Both the position numbers and the translations under genes were made by a program. Positions 6,702 to 13,763 of a stretch of DNA of 24,595 nt are shown one piece after another. Positions within the stretch are counted from its first letter, which is position 1; the number at the start of each line of letters is the position of its first letter. Origin of the DNA: CAZATK01 sp964488085 (GTDB lineage: Bacteria; Patescibacteriota; Minisyncoccia; UBA6257; UBA11618); the NCBI GenBank assembly GCA_964488085.1, contig CAZATK010000008.1, positions 1 through 24,595 on the forward strand, in the 5' to 3' direction. Below the pieces are notes generated by a model. That model saw nothing but the letters and a program-made list of their open reading frames with translations. It searched no databases and was not told the DNA's origin.

Positions 6702-7523
6702 TTAATCATTCAACTTATAAAAATTTTCAAAAAGTTTGGCTACTAAAATAGGACCGGTGCCGCCGGGGGTGGGAGTGTAAAAACCTAATTTTGAATTTAG
6801 TCCGCCAGCTGGCGGATCAATTTTCAATATATCCAAATCAGGAGGGAAGCCAAAATCTATAATCCCCGCTCCTTCTTTAAGCCATTCCGGATTAATTAAT
6901 CCTCCGCCAGCTGGCGGATTTCCAACGCCAGTAATAATTAAATCCGCATTTGATAAAAACTGAGCCAGATTTTTTGTTTTGCTGTCTGCTACTTTAAACT
7001 TTACCATGCCTACCGGCAGGCAGGAATTTTCCCGCTCCAACCATTTAATAACCGGTTGACCAACCAATCTCCCCCTACCCACCACAACAATTTTTAAATC
7101 TTTCAAACTTGAAATACTCATATAATCCAATATCTCTTTAATAACTCCAATTACCGGCGACTCCACCAACGCGCCGGCAGTAAGAGCATCCACATCTTTT
7201 TTAGGATTTATATAATTTAATACTTTTTCTCGGTCAAACTTCTTTGGTAAGGGCAATTGAACAATGATTCCTCCAACATTAGAATCATTGGAAATTTTTT
7301 TAACTTTTTCTTCCAGATCATCTTGCGTAACTAAATCCGATAACTGATATATATCAAACCTAATGCCTAAATCACTCGCAACTCCTTCTTTTACTTTTAA
7401 AAATGACTGGGACGCCTTGTCATTACCCACTAAAACAGCGGCTAAAATTTTATTAGGAACAGGACGCCCCTTCAATTTTTCAATTATTTTACTGGCAATT
7501 AATCTGCCATCCACTTTTTGCAT
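6702..7523 (-). CDS. folD: Bifunctional methylene-THF dehydrogenase/methenyl-THF cyclohydrolase FolD (divergent)
   Basis: FolD interconverts 5,10-methylene-, 5,10-methenyl- and 10-formyl-tetrahydrofolate using NADP. Conserved pieces are the catalytic Lys45 (FLKVKEG), GGIIVQLPLP, the Asp of KKDVDA, the nucleotide-binding VVGRGRLVGQPV, GIIDFGFPP and TPTPGGTGPIL. Departures from the common pattern are Phe41 where most FolDs have the active-site Tyr, loss of the PCTP motif with a shortened loop after DVDA, and ADSKT in place of the CHSxT block. At 273 residues it is a little short. Three palindromic elements lie in its loops: NPPAGG, DPPAGG and CLPVGM. Its start overlaps the glyA end by 25 bases, so the two are one transcript in the same pathway. 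It is probably active, but the Tyr-to-Phe change leaves some doubt. Confidence 0.9.
   Translation of the reverse strand: MQKVDGRLIASKIIEKLKGRPVPNKILAAVLVGNDKASQSFLKVKEGVASDLGIRFDIYQLSDLVTQDDLEEKVKKISNDSNVGGIIVQLPLPKKFDREKVLNYINPKKDVDALTAGALVESPVIGVIKEILDYMSISSLKDLKIVVVGRGRLVGQPVIKWLERENSCLPVGMVKFKVADSKTKNLAQFLSNADLIITGVGNPPAGGGLINPEWLKEGAGIIDFGFPPDLDILKIDPPAGGLNSKLGFYTPTPGGTGPILVAKLFENFYKLND
6801..6816. repeat. Perfect 16-bp palindrome TCCGCCAGCTGGCGGA inside folD (copy 1)
   Basis: It equals its own reverse complement and is read as GAT-CCG-CCA-GCT-GGC-GGA (DPPAGG) in the variable loop shortly before the TPTPGGTGP motif. It is identical to the copy at 6903-6918. Confidence 0.85.
6903..6918. 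repeat. Perfect 16-bp palindrome TCCGCCAGCTGGCGGA inside folD (copy 2)
   Basis: Identical to copy 1 and read in the same phase, AAT-CCG-CCA-GCT-GGC-GGA (NPPAGG). It falls in the loop after the ADLIITGVG strand, where other FolD proteins are shorter. Confidence 0.85.
7005..7024. repeat. Second palindrome type inside folD (core TGCCTACCGGCAGGCA)
   Basis: A 20-base dyad with two mismatches, centred on CCGG. It encodes CLPVGM between the helix KWLEREN and the strand VKFKVADS, at a surface loop of the NADP-binding domain. It is unrelated in sequence to the GCCAGCTGGC palindromes in the same gene. Confidence 0.65.
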
Positions 7524-8710
7524 TTTTCAACTTCTTTTTTTATTTTTGACGGTTTTTCTTTTTTTATTAATATTCTTTCAAACCAATCAGCAATTTTTTC
7601 CATTTCCGCCTCTTTCATTCCTTGAGTTGTAACAGCAGGAGTACCCAAACGCAAACCGGTTGGATAAAAAGGCGAAGCGTCGCCTATAAGAGCATTACGA
7701 TTAGTCATAATCCCCGCCTCTTCAAGTAAATTCTGGGATTTAAGGCCGTCTGAATCAAAGCTTTTACAATCCAGCAAGATTATATGGTTATCAGTACCGC
7801 CGGTAATAAGTGTAAAATTACGAGCTATTAATGCTTCCGCTAATTTCTTGGCATTCTTTACAATCTGTTTGCCATAATTTTTAAAAGAAGCATGACCGGC
7901 CTCAAAAGCCATTAAAGCTTTAGCCGCTATTTCCTGATTATGAGGACCGCCTTGCAAGCCCGGAAAAACCGCTCTGTCAATTCTATCGGCTAAATCTTTT
8001 TTACAAAAAATAACGGCGCTACGAGGACCTCTTAATGTTTTGTGCGTAGTTGTCATAACAACATCGGCATCCGTAAAAGGAGAAGGATGAACGCCGGCAA
8101 TAATCAGTCCTGCAATATGTGAAATATCCGCCACATGAAAAGCGCTAACTTTTTTTGATATTCTCCCAAATTGGGAAAAATCAATTTTTCTGGGATAAGA
8201 TGATGCCCCAGAAATAATTACTCTGGGTTGTTGTTCAGCGGCTATTTTTTCAACATCGCTGTAATTTATCAGTCCTGTTTCTGGATCAACCCCATACTGA
8301 ACAGATTTATAATATAGGCCGGAAAAATTAACTTTATGGCCGTGCGTTAAATGACCACCGGCAGATAAAGACATTCCCATTAAGGTTTCCCCGGGCCGCA
8401 TCAAAGAAAAATATATAGCCAAATTAGCAGATGAACCGGAATAGGGCTGAACATTTACATGCCAATCATTATTTAATTTAAAAAGTTTTTTCAACCGTTC
8501 AATGGCCAACAACTCAATTCGATCATAGACATTGTTACCAGAATAATAACGTTTTCCCGGATAACCTTCAGAGTATTTATTGGTCAAAACAGACCCTAAA
8601 ACACCTCTCATTTCTGATGAGACATAATTTTCTGAGGCTATAAGATTTATAGTTGTAGTCTGTCTTTTCTCTTCGGTTTCTATTAGTTTCTCCAGTATCT
8701 TGTCGTTCAT
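7499..8710 (-). CDS. glyA: Serine hydroxymethyltransferase
   Basis: GlyA is a PLP enzyme converting serine plus THF to glycine plus 5,10-methylene-THF, the main entry of one-carbon units. The 403-residue protein has the usual start (TINLIASENYVS), NKYSEGYPGKRYY, the glycine-rich PYSGSSANLA, SAGGHLTHGH and the PLP-lysine motif TTTHKTLRGPR with Lys224. The C-terminal region (LRLGTPAVTTQGM) is complete. It directly precedes folD and overlaps it by 25 bases, so product and next enzyme are made together. No Shine-Dalgarno is seen before the ATG; the 69-base gap to the divergent gene at 8780 must hold both promoters. Confidence 0.97.
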   Translation of the reverse strand: MNDKILEKLIETEEKRQTTTINLIASENYVSSEMRGVLGSVLTNKYSEGYPGKRYYSGNNVYDRIELLAIERLKKLFKLNNDWHVNVQPYSGSSANLAIYFSLMRPGETLMGMSLSAGGHLTHGHKVNFSGLYYKSVQYGVDPETGLINYSDVEKIAAEQQPRVIISGASSYPRKIDFSQFGRISKKVSAFHVADISHIAGLIIAGVHPSPFTDADVVMTTTHKTLRGPRSAVIFCKKDLADRIDRAVFPGLQGGPHNQEIAAKALMAFEAGHASFKNYGKQIVKNAKKLAEALIARNFTLITGGTDNHIILLDCKSFDSDGLKSQNLLEEAGIMTNRNALIGDASPFYPTGLRLGTPAVTTQGMKEAEMEKIADWFERILIKKEKPSKIKKEVEKCKKWMAD

Positions 8711-8764
8711 AATAATTAACGCCCTAACTCTAATGGAGTTTGTGTAAAAAATCCACTTATATTC

Positions 8765-8770
8765 TATAAT
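8765..8770 (+). promoter_or_regulatory. -10 box (TATAAT) before the trypsin-fold pseudoprotease
   Basis: A consensus TATAAT ends 9 bases before the ATG at 8780, predicting a leader of about 3 bases. TTGTGT lies 19 bases upstream as a weak -35. There is no Shine-Dalgarno. Confidence 0.5.
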
Positions 8771-8779
8771 TAGTAAGTA

Positions 8780-10087
8780 ATGATTCTTAACTGGCGAAAT
8801 TTGTTAATTATTTTTATTTTTTGGGGATTAATATTTTCAGGGGGATTATTCTGGCAGGAAAAACTTTCTGAACAAACTAACCAAAGATATAAGATAGCTA
8901 AAAAAACAATCAATCTTCCGCCTGTTAAAGAATTTAAATTTGACGAGCCAACCGAAGAAGAGCAAAAATTTATCAAGCGAGAAAAGGAAATCTTTAATGA
9001 AGATCTAGTAACCATACCTCTTAAGAGCGCCATTAGAGTTTTTAAGTGTGAAAAAGAAGATTGTAGTATTCTGGGGAAATTTGATCCGGGCACAGAATTA
9101 AAATTCAATCTGCAGTTAATTGACCCAAATTCAGAGTGGCTTTCAGTCCCCTGGCCTAATCCAAATACTGGACCAAAAAAAGGGTATATTCAGGTTATTG
9201 ATCTGGAAACAGCTGTTCAAGAACCGTCTGCATTACCGCAAGTCAGTCTTGATGTTACAGATATTAAACTTGAACCGGTAAATCCGGTAAATATTAATCC
9301 TCAAACAATAGTGGGAATGGTATGCGAATTTTATAATCCCGAAACTCGTGAAACTAAGATAACAAAGGGCTCTGGAGCCATAGTCACCGAAAACGGTCAC
9401 ATATTAACCGCAAGAAGTATAGTAGATTTAAATTATCTTAATGAAGGACTGGCAGATTTTAAAATAAAAAATTGCTTGGTTGGCTCAGTACCACAATCAG
9501 AGCCACTCCCGTCTCCAGAAGCAATCCGAAAAATTAATGCATTTGTGCGTATTCCCTTTTTGCCCTATATTGCTGAAGTATTTTATATACCCAATGAAGA
9601 GGGACTAAGCGGATATGAAAAATCTTGGTTGGATTTTTCCATAATAAAAATTAACGATCTTAATCCTGATGCTAAATTTTTTGGCATTACCAAGCTTCCT
9701 GATAAATTCCCCTACGCTCCGATATTAATATCCGATATACCACAAATTAATGAAACGGTGCTTAGTTTCGGTTTTCCCAGCGGAACCACTGTAGGCCATC
9801 AAGCGGATATAAGAACATTATTTATACAAGGATTGTTAGGTCGTGTCACTAACTACTGGGCGGGCGATAACCGATATGCAGAAGATCTTTTTATGATGGA
9901 AACTCATTTAGACACAGAAGACACATCAGGAGGACGATTCGGCTCTCCCATTTTCTGGAAGGGCTATGTGATAGCTATTCACACCGTCAAACAAAGAGAA
10001 TCTCTTCAAATATTTGATATAGGCGCCAAAGCTATCTTAATAAATTTATACGATAACAATATCGGAATCCCTCTAGAAGTCTATTAG
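8780..10087 (+). CDS. Membrane-anchored SH3b plus trypsin-fold protein with a broken catalytic triad (pseudoprotease)
   Basis: The 435-residue protein has an N-terminal membrane anchor (LLIIFIFWGLIFSGGLFW), then a probable bacterial SH3 domain (about 75-145, SAIRVFKCEKEDCSILGKF). From about 175 it has a trypsin-like domain that aligns along its full length with the protein at 13764 (GSGAIVTENGHILTAR, FFGITKLPDKF, FGFPSG, SPIFWKGYVIA). At the three catalytic sites it has Ser213 instead of His (LTARS), Asp285 retained (LDFSIIKI) and Phe387 instead of Ser (GGRFGSP). Two independent losses make a serine-protease mechanism impossible, so a binding or scaffold role outside the membrane is inferred. 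The gene is otherwise intact, so it looks maintained, not decaying. Its last 15 bases overlap the convergent gene ending at 10073. Confidence 0.85.
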   Translation: MILNWRNLLIIFIFWGLIFSGGLFWQEKLSEQTNQRYKIAKKTINLPPVKEFKFDEPTEEEQKFIKREKEIFNEDLVTIPLKSAIRVFKCEKEDCSILGKFDPGTELKFNLQLIDPNSEWLSVPWPNPNTGPKKGYIQVIDLETAVQEPSALPQVSLDVTDIKLEPVNPVNINPQTIVGMVCEFYNPETRETKITKGSGAIVTENGHILTARSIVDLNYLNEGLADFKIKNCLVGSVPQSEPLPSPEAIRKINAFVRIPFLPYIAEVFYIPNEEGLSGYEKSWLDFSIIKINDLNPDAKFFGITKLPDKFPYAPILISDIPQINETVLSFGFPSGTTVGHQADIRTLFIQGLLGRVTNYWAGDNRYAEDLFMMETHLDTEDTSGGRFGSPIFWKGYVIAIHTVKQRESLQIFDIGAKAILINLYDNNIGIPLEVY

Positions 10088-11098
10088 AAAAAGCCACAAA
10101 ATTTTTTGACGCCACCAGCTGTTTTTTAGTTGAAAATCTAATTTTTCTCCTTCCTTTTTCCAATTTTCTATTATAGAAATAAGTTTATTTATCATGTCTT
10201 GTTTTTGAAAAATAACTCCGCCCTCCATCATATTATTAAAACTCAAAGCATCAATATTTTGAGAACCCACTAAGGCCTCTGTTCTATCAATCAATAATGC
10301 TTTGGCATGAATCATTTTTTTAACAAAATAAAAATTAATGCCCGGACGATAAACTAAAGAAGAAAAAAAGTGATTCGCTAAATTCATAACAAAGATATCG
10401 GTTTTTTTCGGTAAAAGAATATCAACAATCACGCTGCGTTCAATGGCTTTGTGCAAAGATTTTATCAACCAAGGATAGGGAACAAAATAAGGAGTGATAA
10501 TTGTAATATTATTTTTAGCTTCTGATAAAACTTTTTGATAGTGTTTTTTTAAAATAAATTTTTTGCGTCCAGGCCAATGTTCAATAACTTTTATTTTCAA
10601 CTTACTGATAATTGATTTTTTAATATTGATTTTATCCCGCCCACCGGAAAAATAATAAGTCTTTAAAAAAGAACGCAGTAAATAATTTACTATTCTGCCT
10701 TCTAACTTAATATGAAGATCAAGCCAATGGCGATGATGTTTAGCTAAATTAACTCCGCCAATAAAAGCGATTTTTTCGTCAATGATTAACAATTTTTTAT
10801 GGTTTCTACCTAATAAACCATGCCCTTTGAAAAACAAGATTTCCACGCCAACGTCTTCTAAGGTTTTTATCATTTTAGAGCTCAAAAAGAAGCTACCCCA
10901 ATAATCAGCAATAATTTTGATTTTCAGCCCCGCCTCCGCTTTTTCTTTCAAAGTATTAAAAATTTTTTGATTAAGATCGTCGCTGTCAGTGTCAAGTAAA
11001 ATATAGCTTTCCCAATAAATAGAATTTTGACTTGATTTTAAAGCCGCCAACATCCCCTCCCAAGTTTTTTCTGAAGTCGTATAAAATTTATATTTCAT
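10073..11098 (-). CDS. Phospholipase D-like protein, cardiolipin synthase type
   Basis: The 341-residue protein has two HKD (HxKx4D) half-sites: NHKKLLIIDEKIAFIGGVN and IHAKALLIDRTEALVGSQN, with the usual GG/GS-x-N after each. This arrangement fits bacterial cardiolipin synthases and related phosphatidyltransferases, which join two phospholipid headgroups via a phospho-His intermediate. The N-terminal membrane helices of classical ClsA are missing, which is closer to ClsB-like or other cytoplasmic-face members. The start overlaps the Sua5/YrdC gene end by 11 bases, and the 3' end overlaps the convergent pseudoprotease gene by 15 bases. Substrate cannot be fixed from sequence; a general PLD-family phosphodiesterase is the alternative. 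Confidence 0.85.
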   Translation of the reverse strand: MKYKFYTTSEKTWEGMLAALKSSQNSIYWESYILLDTDSDDLNQKIFNTLKEKAEAGLKIKIIADYWGSFFLSSKMIKTLEDVGVEILFFKGHGLLGRNHKKLLIIDEKIAFIGGVNLAKHHRHWLDLHIKLEGRIVNYLLRSFLKTYYFSGGRDKINIKKSIISKLKIKVIEHWPGRKKFILKKHYQKVLSEAKNNITIITPYFVPYPWLIKSLHKAIERSVIVDILLPKKTDIFVMNLANHFFSSLVYRPGINFYFVKKMIHAKALLIDRTEALVGSQNIDALSFNNMMEGGVIFQKQDMINKLISIIENWKKEGEKLDFQLKNSWWRQKILWLFLIDF

Positions 11099-11717
11099 CC
11101 CTTAAATTTACAGCCCCCTCTCTTAAAATTTGAGGCGGATTGAAAGTAACGTCAATAATTGTGGAAGAAATTCCGGAGCTTTTTAAAGTTCCACCGTCTA
11201 AAATCAAGTCAACCAAATCAAGAAGCGATTTGGGGATGCCATGGATAGTTACAATATTACTTTCTCCTGACAAATTAGCGGAAGTGCCGATAATTGGCAA
11301 TCGTGATTCTTTTATAAGATCGGATATTGTTCTATTTTTTGGCCAGCGCACGGCCACTTTGTCGCTATTAGCCGTTGCTTCATTGGGAACATTTTTATTT
11401 TTATAAAAAACAATGGTTAATTGGCCCGGCCAATATTTTTTTATTAATTCCTTGGCTAATGGAGGAATTTCTTTTACTAAAGTTTCTAATTGTTTAATGT
11501 CAGCAATTAAAATTGGCAACGCTTTGTCCTCCTTTCTTTTTTTGGCTAAAAAAATTTTTTTTATCGCATTCGCATTAAATGCATCGCATCCAATCCCATA
11601 TACGGTATCAGTTGGAAAAATAACTAAACCGCCGTTTCTTATAATAGAGGCGGCTTTTTTGATATTAACTGCGGTAGGCCTTGAAATTTTTTGGGCTTTT
11701 TGTTGTTCTGGTTCCAT
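11088..11717 (-). CDS. Threonylcarbamoyl-AMP synthase, Sua5/YciO/YrdC family
   Basis: This family makes threonylcarbamoyl-AMP from threonine, bicarbonate and ATP, the first step to t6A37 in tRNAs reading ANN codons. Visible motifs are GGLVIFPTDTVYGIGCDAF, the KKRKEDKALPILI nucleotide/substrate loop, WPGQLTIVF, VAVRWP and PIIGTSANLSGE. The length of 209 residues fits the YrdC-type single domain without the Sua5 C-terminal domain. The start at 11717 overlaps the MFS gene by 53 bases; it is kept because no other ATG, GTG or TTG lies between it and the conserved core. It is in a four-gene overlapping operon with unrelated membrane genes, so context says little about function. Confidence 0.92.
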   Translation of the reverse strand: MEPEQQKAQKISRPTAVNIKKAASIIRNGGLVIFPTDTVYGIGCDAFNANAIKKIFLAKKRKEDKALPILIADIKQLETLVKEIPPLAKELIKKYWPGQLTIVFYKNKNVPNEATANSDKVAVRWPKNRTISDLIKESRLPIIGTSANLSGESNIVTIHGIPKSLLDLVDLILDGGTLKSSGISSTIIDVTFNPPQILREGAVNLRDEI

Positions 11718-12915
11718 TGTGATTTAAAAATTTCAATCCAAGCAAAATACTTGCTGTTAATATCAAAACAGCGCTTATTATAAATGGTAAAAAAGATCCG
11801 TATTTTTGCCAAATAAATCCTGCCGTTATATTGCCAACAATAGTGGAGAAACCAATTACAGTGTGATAAAGCCCAAAGGCCTCTCCCTGATTCTCTTTAA
11901 GAGCTAGATCTGAAACAAAAGCTTTTAAAACACCGTCGGTAAGACCAATGAATAAACCGTATAAAGCAAACAGAAACCAAAGATAAGTCGTATTGGTAAC
12001 ATAAGCAAAGCCAATATTAACTACGGCAAATAATACAAAAGCCGAAACCAATACCGGCGTGCGTCCAACCTTATCAGAAAAATTTCCTGAGGGATAAGCG
12101 CTAGAAGCGTAAAAAACATTATAAACTAAATAAAGGATAGGAATTAAAAATATGGCCATTCTCAATTCATTGGCTTTTAGAATATAAAAGGCATAACTAT
12201 AATTCGCCAAACCAAAAAGAGATGCTACTACTAAAAAAAATTTGAAGTCAGAGGAAAATTTGCCAAATTGACCCATTCGACGACGCTCAGGGTTAATTTC
12301 TCTAAAAGTAGGAACTTCTTTAACAAAGAAAAGGAGAAGTATACCGATGGCGGCGGGAATAAAAGACAATAAGAGTATAAGTCTGATGGTATCTGCGACA
12401 GCATCATTGTCAAAATTACCAAAGGATTGAAAATAATAAAGTATAAAGACAGCAATAAGAGTGCCAATAACGGCGCCTAAAGTATCACTTGCGCGATGCA
12501 TGCCAAAATATTTGCCTCGCTCTTCGGGACCTACTGATTCCGCGATTAAAGCGTCTCTGGGAGAAGTTCTAACACCCTTGCCAATTCTATCTAAAGAACG
12601 AAAAAATAAAATAAATAGGGGACTTGTGGCCAAAGCAAAAAATAATTTAGAGACCGCGCTCAAACTATAACCCAAAAGCGTTAATTCTTTGCGACGATGA
12701 ATAATATCCGACAAATAACCTGAAAAATATTTTAATAGAGACGCTAACCCCTCTGCTATCCCCTCAATAACGCCGATCATTGAAAATGAGGCGCCTAAAA
12801 CATTTTTTAGAAAAATGGGTAAAATAGGAAAAATCATTTCCGAACTTATGTCGGTAAAAAAAGATGTGGCTGACAGCCACCAAACATTAGATTTAAGATT
12901 TTTTTTGTTTTCCAT
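11665..12915 (-). CDS. Major facilitator superfamily transporter
   Basis: The 416-residue protein has about 12 hydrophobic segments in two halves. The first half starts WWLSATSFFTDISSEMIFPILPIFL and has the loop 2-3 motif GYLSDIIHRRKE and the DRIGKGVRTSPRDALIAES block common in this MFS subgroup. The second half has PSGNFSDKVGRTPVLVSAF. Substrate is unknown; drug, metabolite or sugar export or import are all possible. The central cytoplasmic loop between halves contains NPERRRMGQ, encoded by a dispersed repeat (12276-12296) that has a second copy at the right end of the window. The start overlaps the DedA gene by 23 bases and the end overlaps the Sua5/YrdC gene by 53 bases, so it is translated within an operon. 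Confidence 0.9.
   Translation of the reverse strand: MENKKNLKSNVWWLSATSFFTDISSEMIFPILPIFLKNVLGASFSMIGVIEGIAEGLASLLKYFSGYLSDIIHRRKELTLLGYSLSAVSKLFFALATSPLFILFFRSLDRIGKGVRTSPRDALIAESVGPEERGKYFGMHRASDTLGAVIGTLIAVFILYYFQSFGNFDNDAVADTIRLILLLSFIPAAIGILLLFFVKEVPTFREINPERRRMGQFGKFSSDFKFFLVVASLFGLANYSYAFYILKANELRMAIFLIPILYLVYNVFYASSAYPSGNFSDKVGRTPVLVSAFVLFAVVNIGFAYVTNTTYLWFLFALYGLFIGLTDGVLKAFVSDLALKENQGEAFGLYHTVIGFSTIVGNITAGFIWQKYGSFLPFIISAVLILTASILLGLKFLNHNGTRTTKSPKNFKAYRS
12276..12296. repeat. Dispersed repeat copy in the MFS gene (TTCGACGACGCTCAGGGTTA)
   Basis: It matches the sequence starting at 24381 at 18 of 21 positions (the shared core is TTCGACGnCGCTCAGG). Read on the minus strand it encodes NPERRR in the central loop of the transporter, a place where extra residues do little harm. 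I recall similar TTCGAC...CTCAGG repeats in many bacterial genomes. Confidence 0.65.
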
Positions 12916-13552
12916 ATTGTAGAGACCGAGTATAAAAATAAATTAACCAGATAACTAATACAGCTATCAATGCCATGACAAAATATTTTTCAAAAGCGGC
13001 AATTTGCCAAGCATATTTTTCATATTCTTTTCCCAAATACCATCCCAAAAGAGACAGACTGGTTATGCGTATAAAAGTGCCAAAAAAGGTAGTGGCTAAA
13101 AATTCACGCAAATTTAAACGAATCAGTCCACAAAAAATAGTAACCGTGCTAACAGGCAAAATAGGCACTATTCGTAAAAATAATAAGGCAAGTTCATCAA
13201 TATAGCCAGAAGTAAATCTTTTATTTAATTTTTCTATTTTCTGCCAATTTAAATTAATATATTTCCCCCATTTTTCCACCAAGGGCTTGCCTCCCCAATA
13301 AACTAAAAAATATAATAATAAACTCCCTAAAGTTACCCCTAGCGCGCCCGGTAATCCTATTTTAAATATGGATGTTACCACGGCATAAAAACCGCTCGTA
13401 TAAGGATCAATTAATAAAAAACCGATGGCTATGAAAACTAGCGAGGAGGGAATAAAGACAATTATTTCTTCAATTACGCCCAATAAAAAAACTGCCGCTA
13501 ATCCATAAGCGGCGATAAAATATCTCATTAACTCTAAATAATTATCAATCAT
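12893..13552 (-). CDS. DedA/VTT-family membrane protein
   Basis: The 219-residue integral membrane protein has the VTT-domain layout: an N-terminal half with a re-entrant-type segment (EEIIVFIPSSLVFIAIGF) and glycine-spaced helix (LGVTLGSLLLYFLVYWGGK), then ALLFLRIVPILPVSTVTIFCGL and the helix WYLGKEYEKYAW. DedA proteins are implicated in lipid carrier or phospholipid flipping (undecaprenyl phosphate for UptA/DedA members) and in envelope homeostasis; the exact substrate here is not shown. The basic residue usually found as FxRxxPxxR is partly replaced (FLRIVPILP). It is the first gene of a four-gene operon (DedA, MFS, Sua5/YrdC, PLD-like) and sits 24 bases from tRNA-His. TATTAT lies 9 bases before the ATG and no Shine-Dalgarno is seen. 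Confidence 0.85.
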   Translation of the reverse strand: MIDNYLELMRYFIAAYGLAAVFLLGVIEEIIVFIPSSLVFIAIGFLLIDPYTSGFYAVVTSIFKIGLPGALGVTLGSLLLYFLVYWGGKPLVEKWGKYINLNWQKIEKLNKRFTSGYIDELALLFLRIVPILPVSTVTIFCGLIRLNLREFLATTFFGTFIRITSLSLLGWYLGKEYEKYAWQIAAFEKYFVMALIAVLVIWLIYFYTRSLQYGKQKKS

Positions 13553-13576
13553 TTTATAACTATAATAACATTATTG

Positions 13577-13648
13577 GGTACCCGACGGGAATCGAACCCG
13601 CGTCGCTTCTGCCACAGAGAAGAGCTTTGCCACTAAGCTACGGGTACC
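13577..13648 (-). tRNA. tRNA-His (GTG)
   Basis: It folds as a full cloverleaf: acceptor GTACCCG with CGGGTAC, D stem GCTT/AAGC, anticodon stem CTTCT/AGAAG with loop CTGTGGC (anticodon GTG) and T loop TTCGATT. The extra 5' G (G-1, at 13648) faces discriminator C73, the identity signature of tRNA-His. The bases after C73 are C-A-A, so CCA is not encoded. It lies one base downstream of tRNA-Phe on the same strand and is surely co-transcribed with it. Confidence 0.95.
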
Positions 13649-13649
13649 A

Positions 13650-13724
13650 TGGTGCCGGGTCCCAGAATCGAACTGGGGACGCCAGCCTCTTCAGGGCTGC
13701 GCTCTACCACTGAGCTAACCCGGC
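13650..13724 (-). tRNA. tRNA-Phe (GAA)
   Basis: The cloverleaf has acceptor GCCGGGT with ACCCGGC, D stem GCTC/GAGC, anticodon stem CAGCC/GGCTG with loop CTGAAGA (anticodon GAA), and T arm CCCAG-TTCGATT-CTGGG. A73 and an encoded CCA follow. It is the first of a tRNA-Phe/tRNA-His pair. Confidence 0.96.
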
Positions 13725-13763
13725 ATATAACTGTTATAATGATACTACAATCAATAGTCAATC

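Noticed and set aside
11140..11727. Plus-strand ORFs of 88 and 104 residues opposite the Sua5/YrdC gene
   Set aside because: They are antisense shadows; the minus frame has the conserved KKRKEDKALPILI and GTSANLSGE motifs.
12231..12467. Minus-strand ORF of 78 residues containing LSVVEWV
   Set aside because: It is an alternate frame of the MFS gene across the dispersed repeat, with no start signal.
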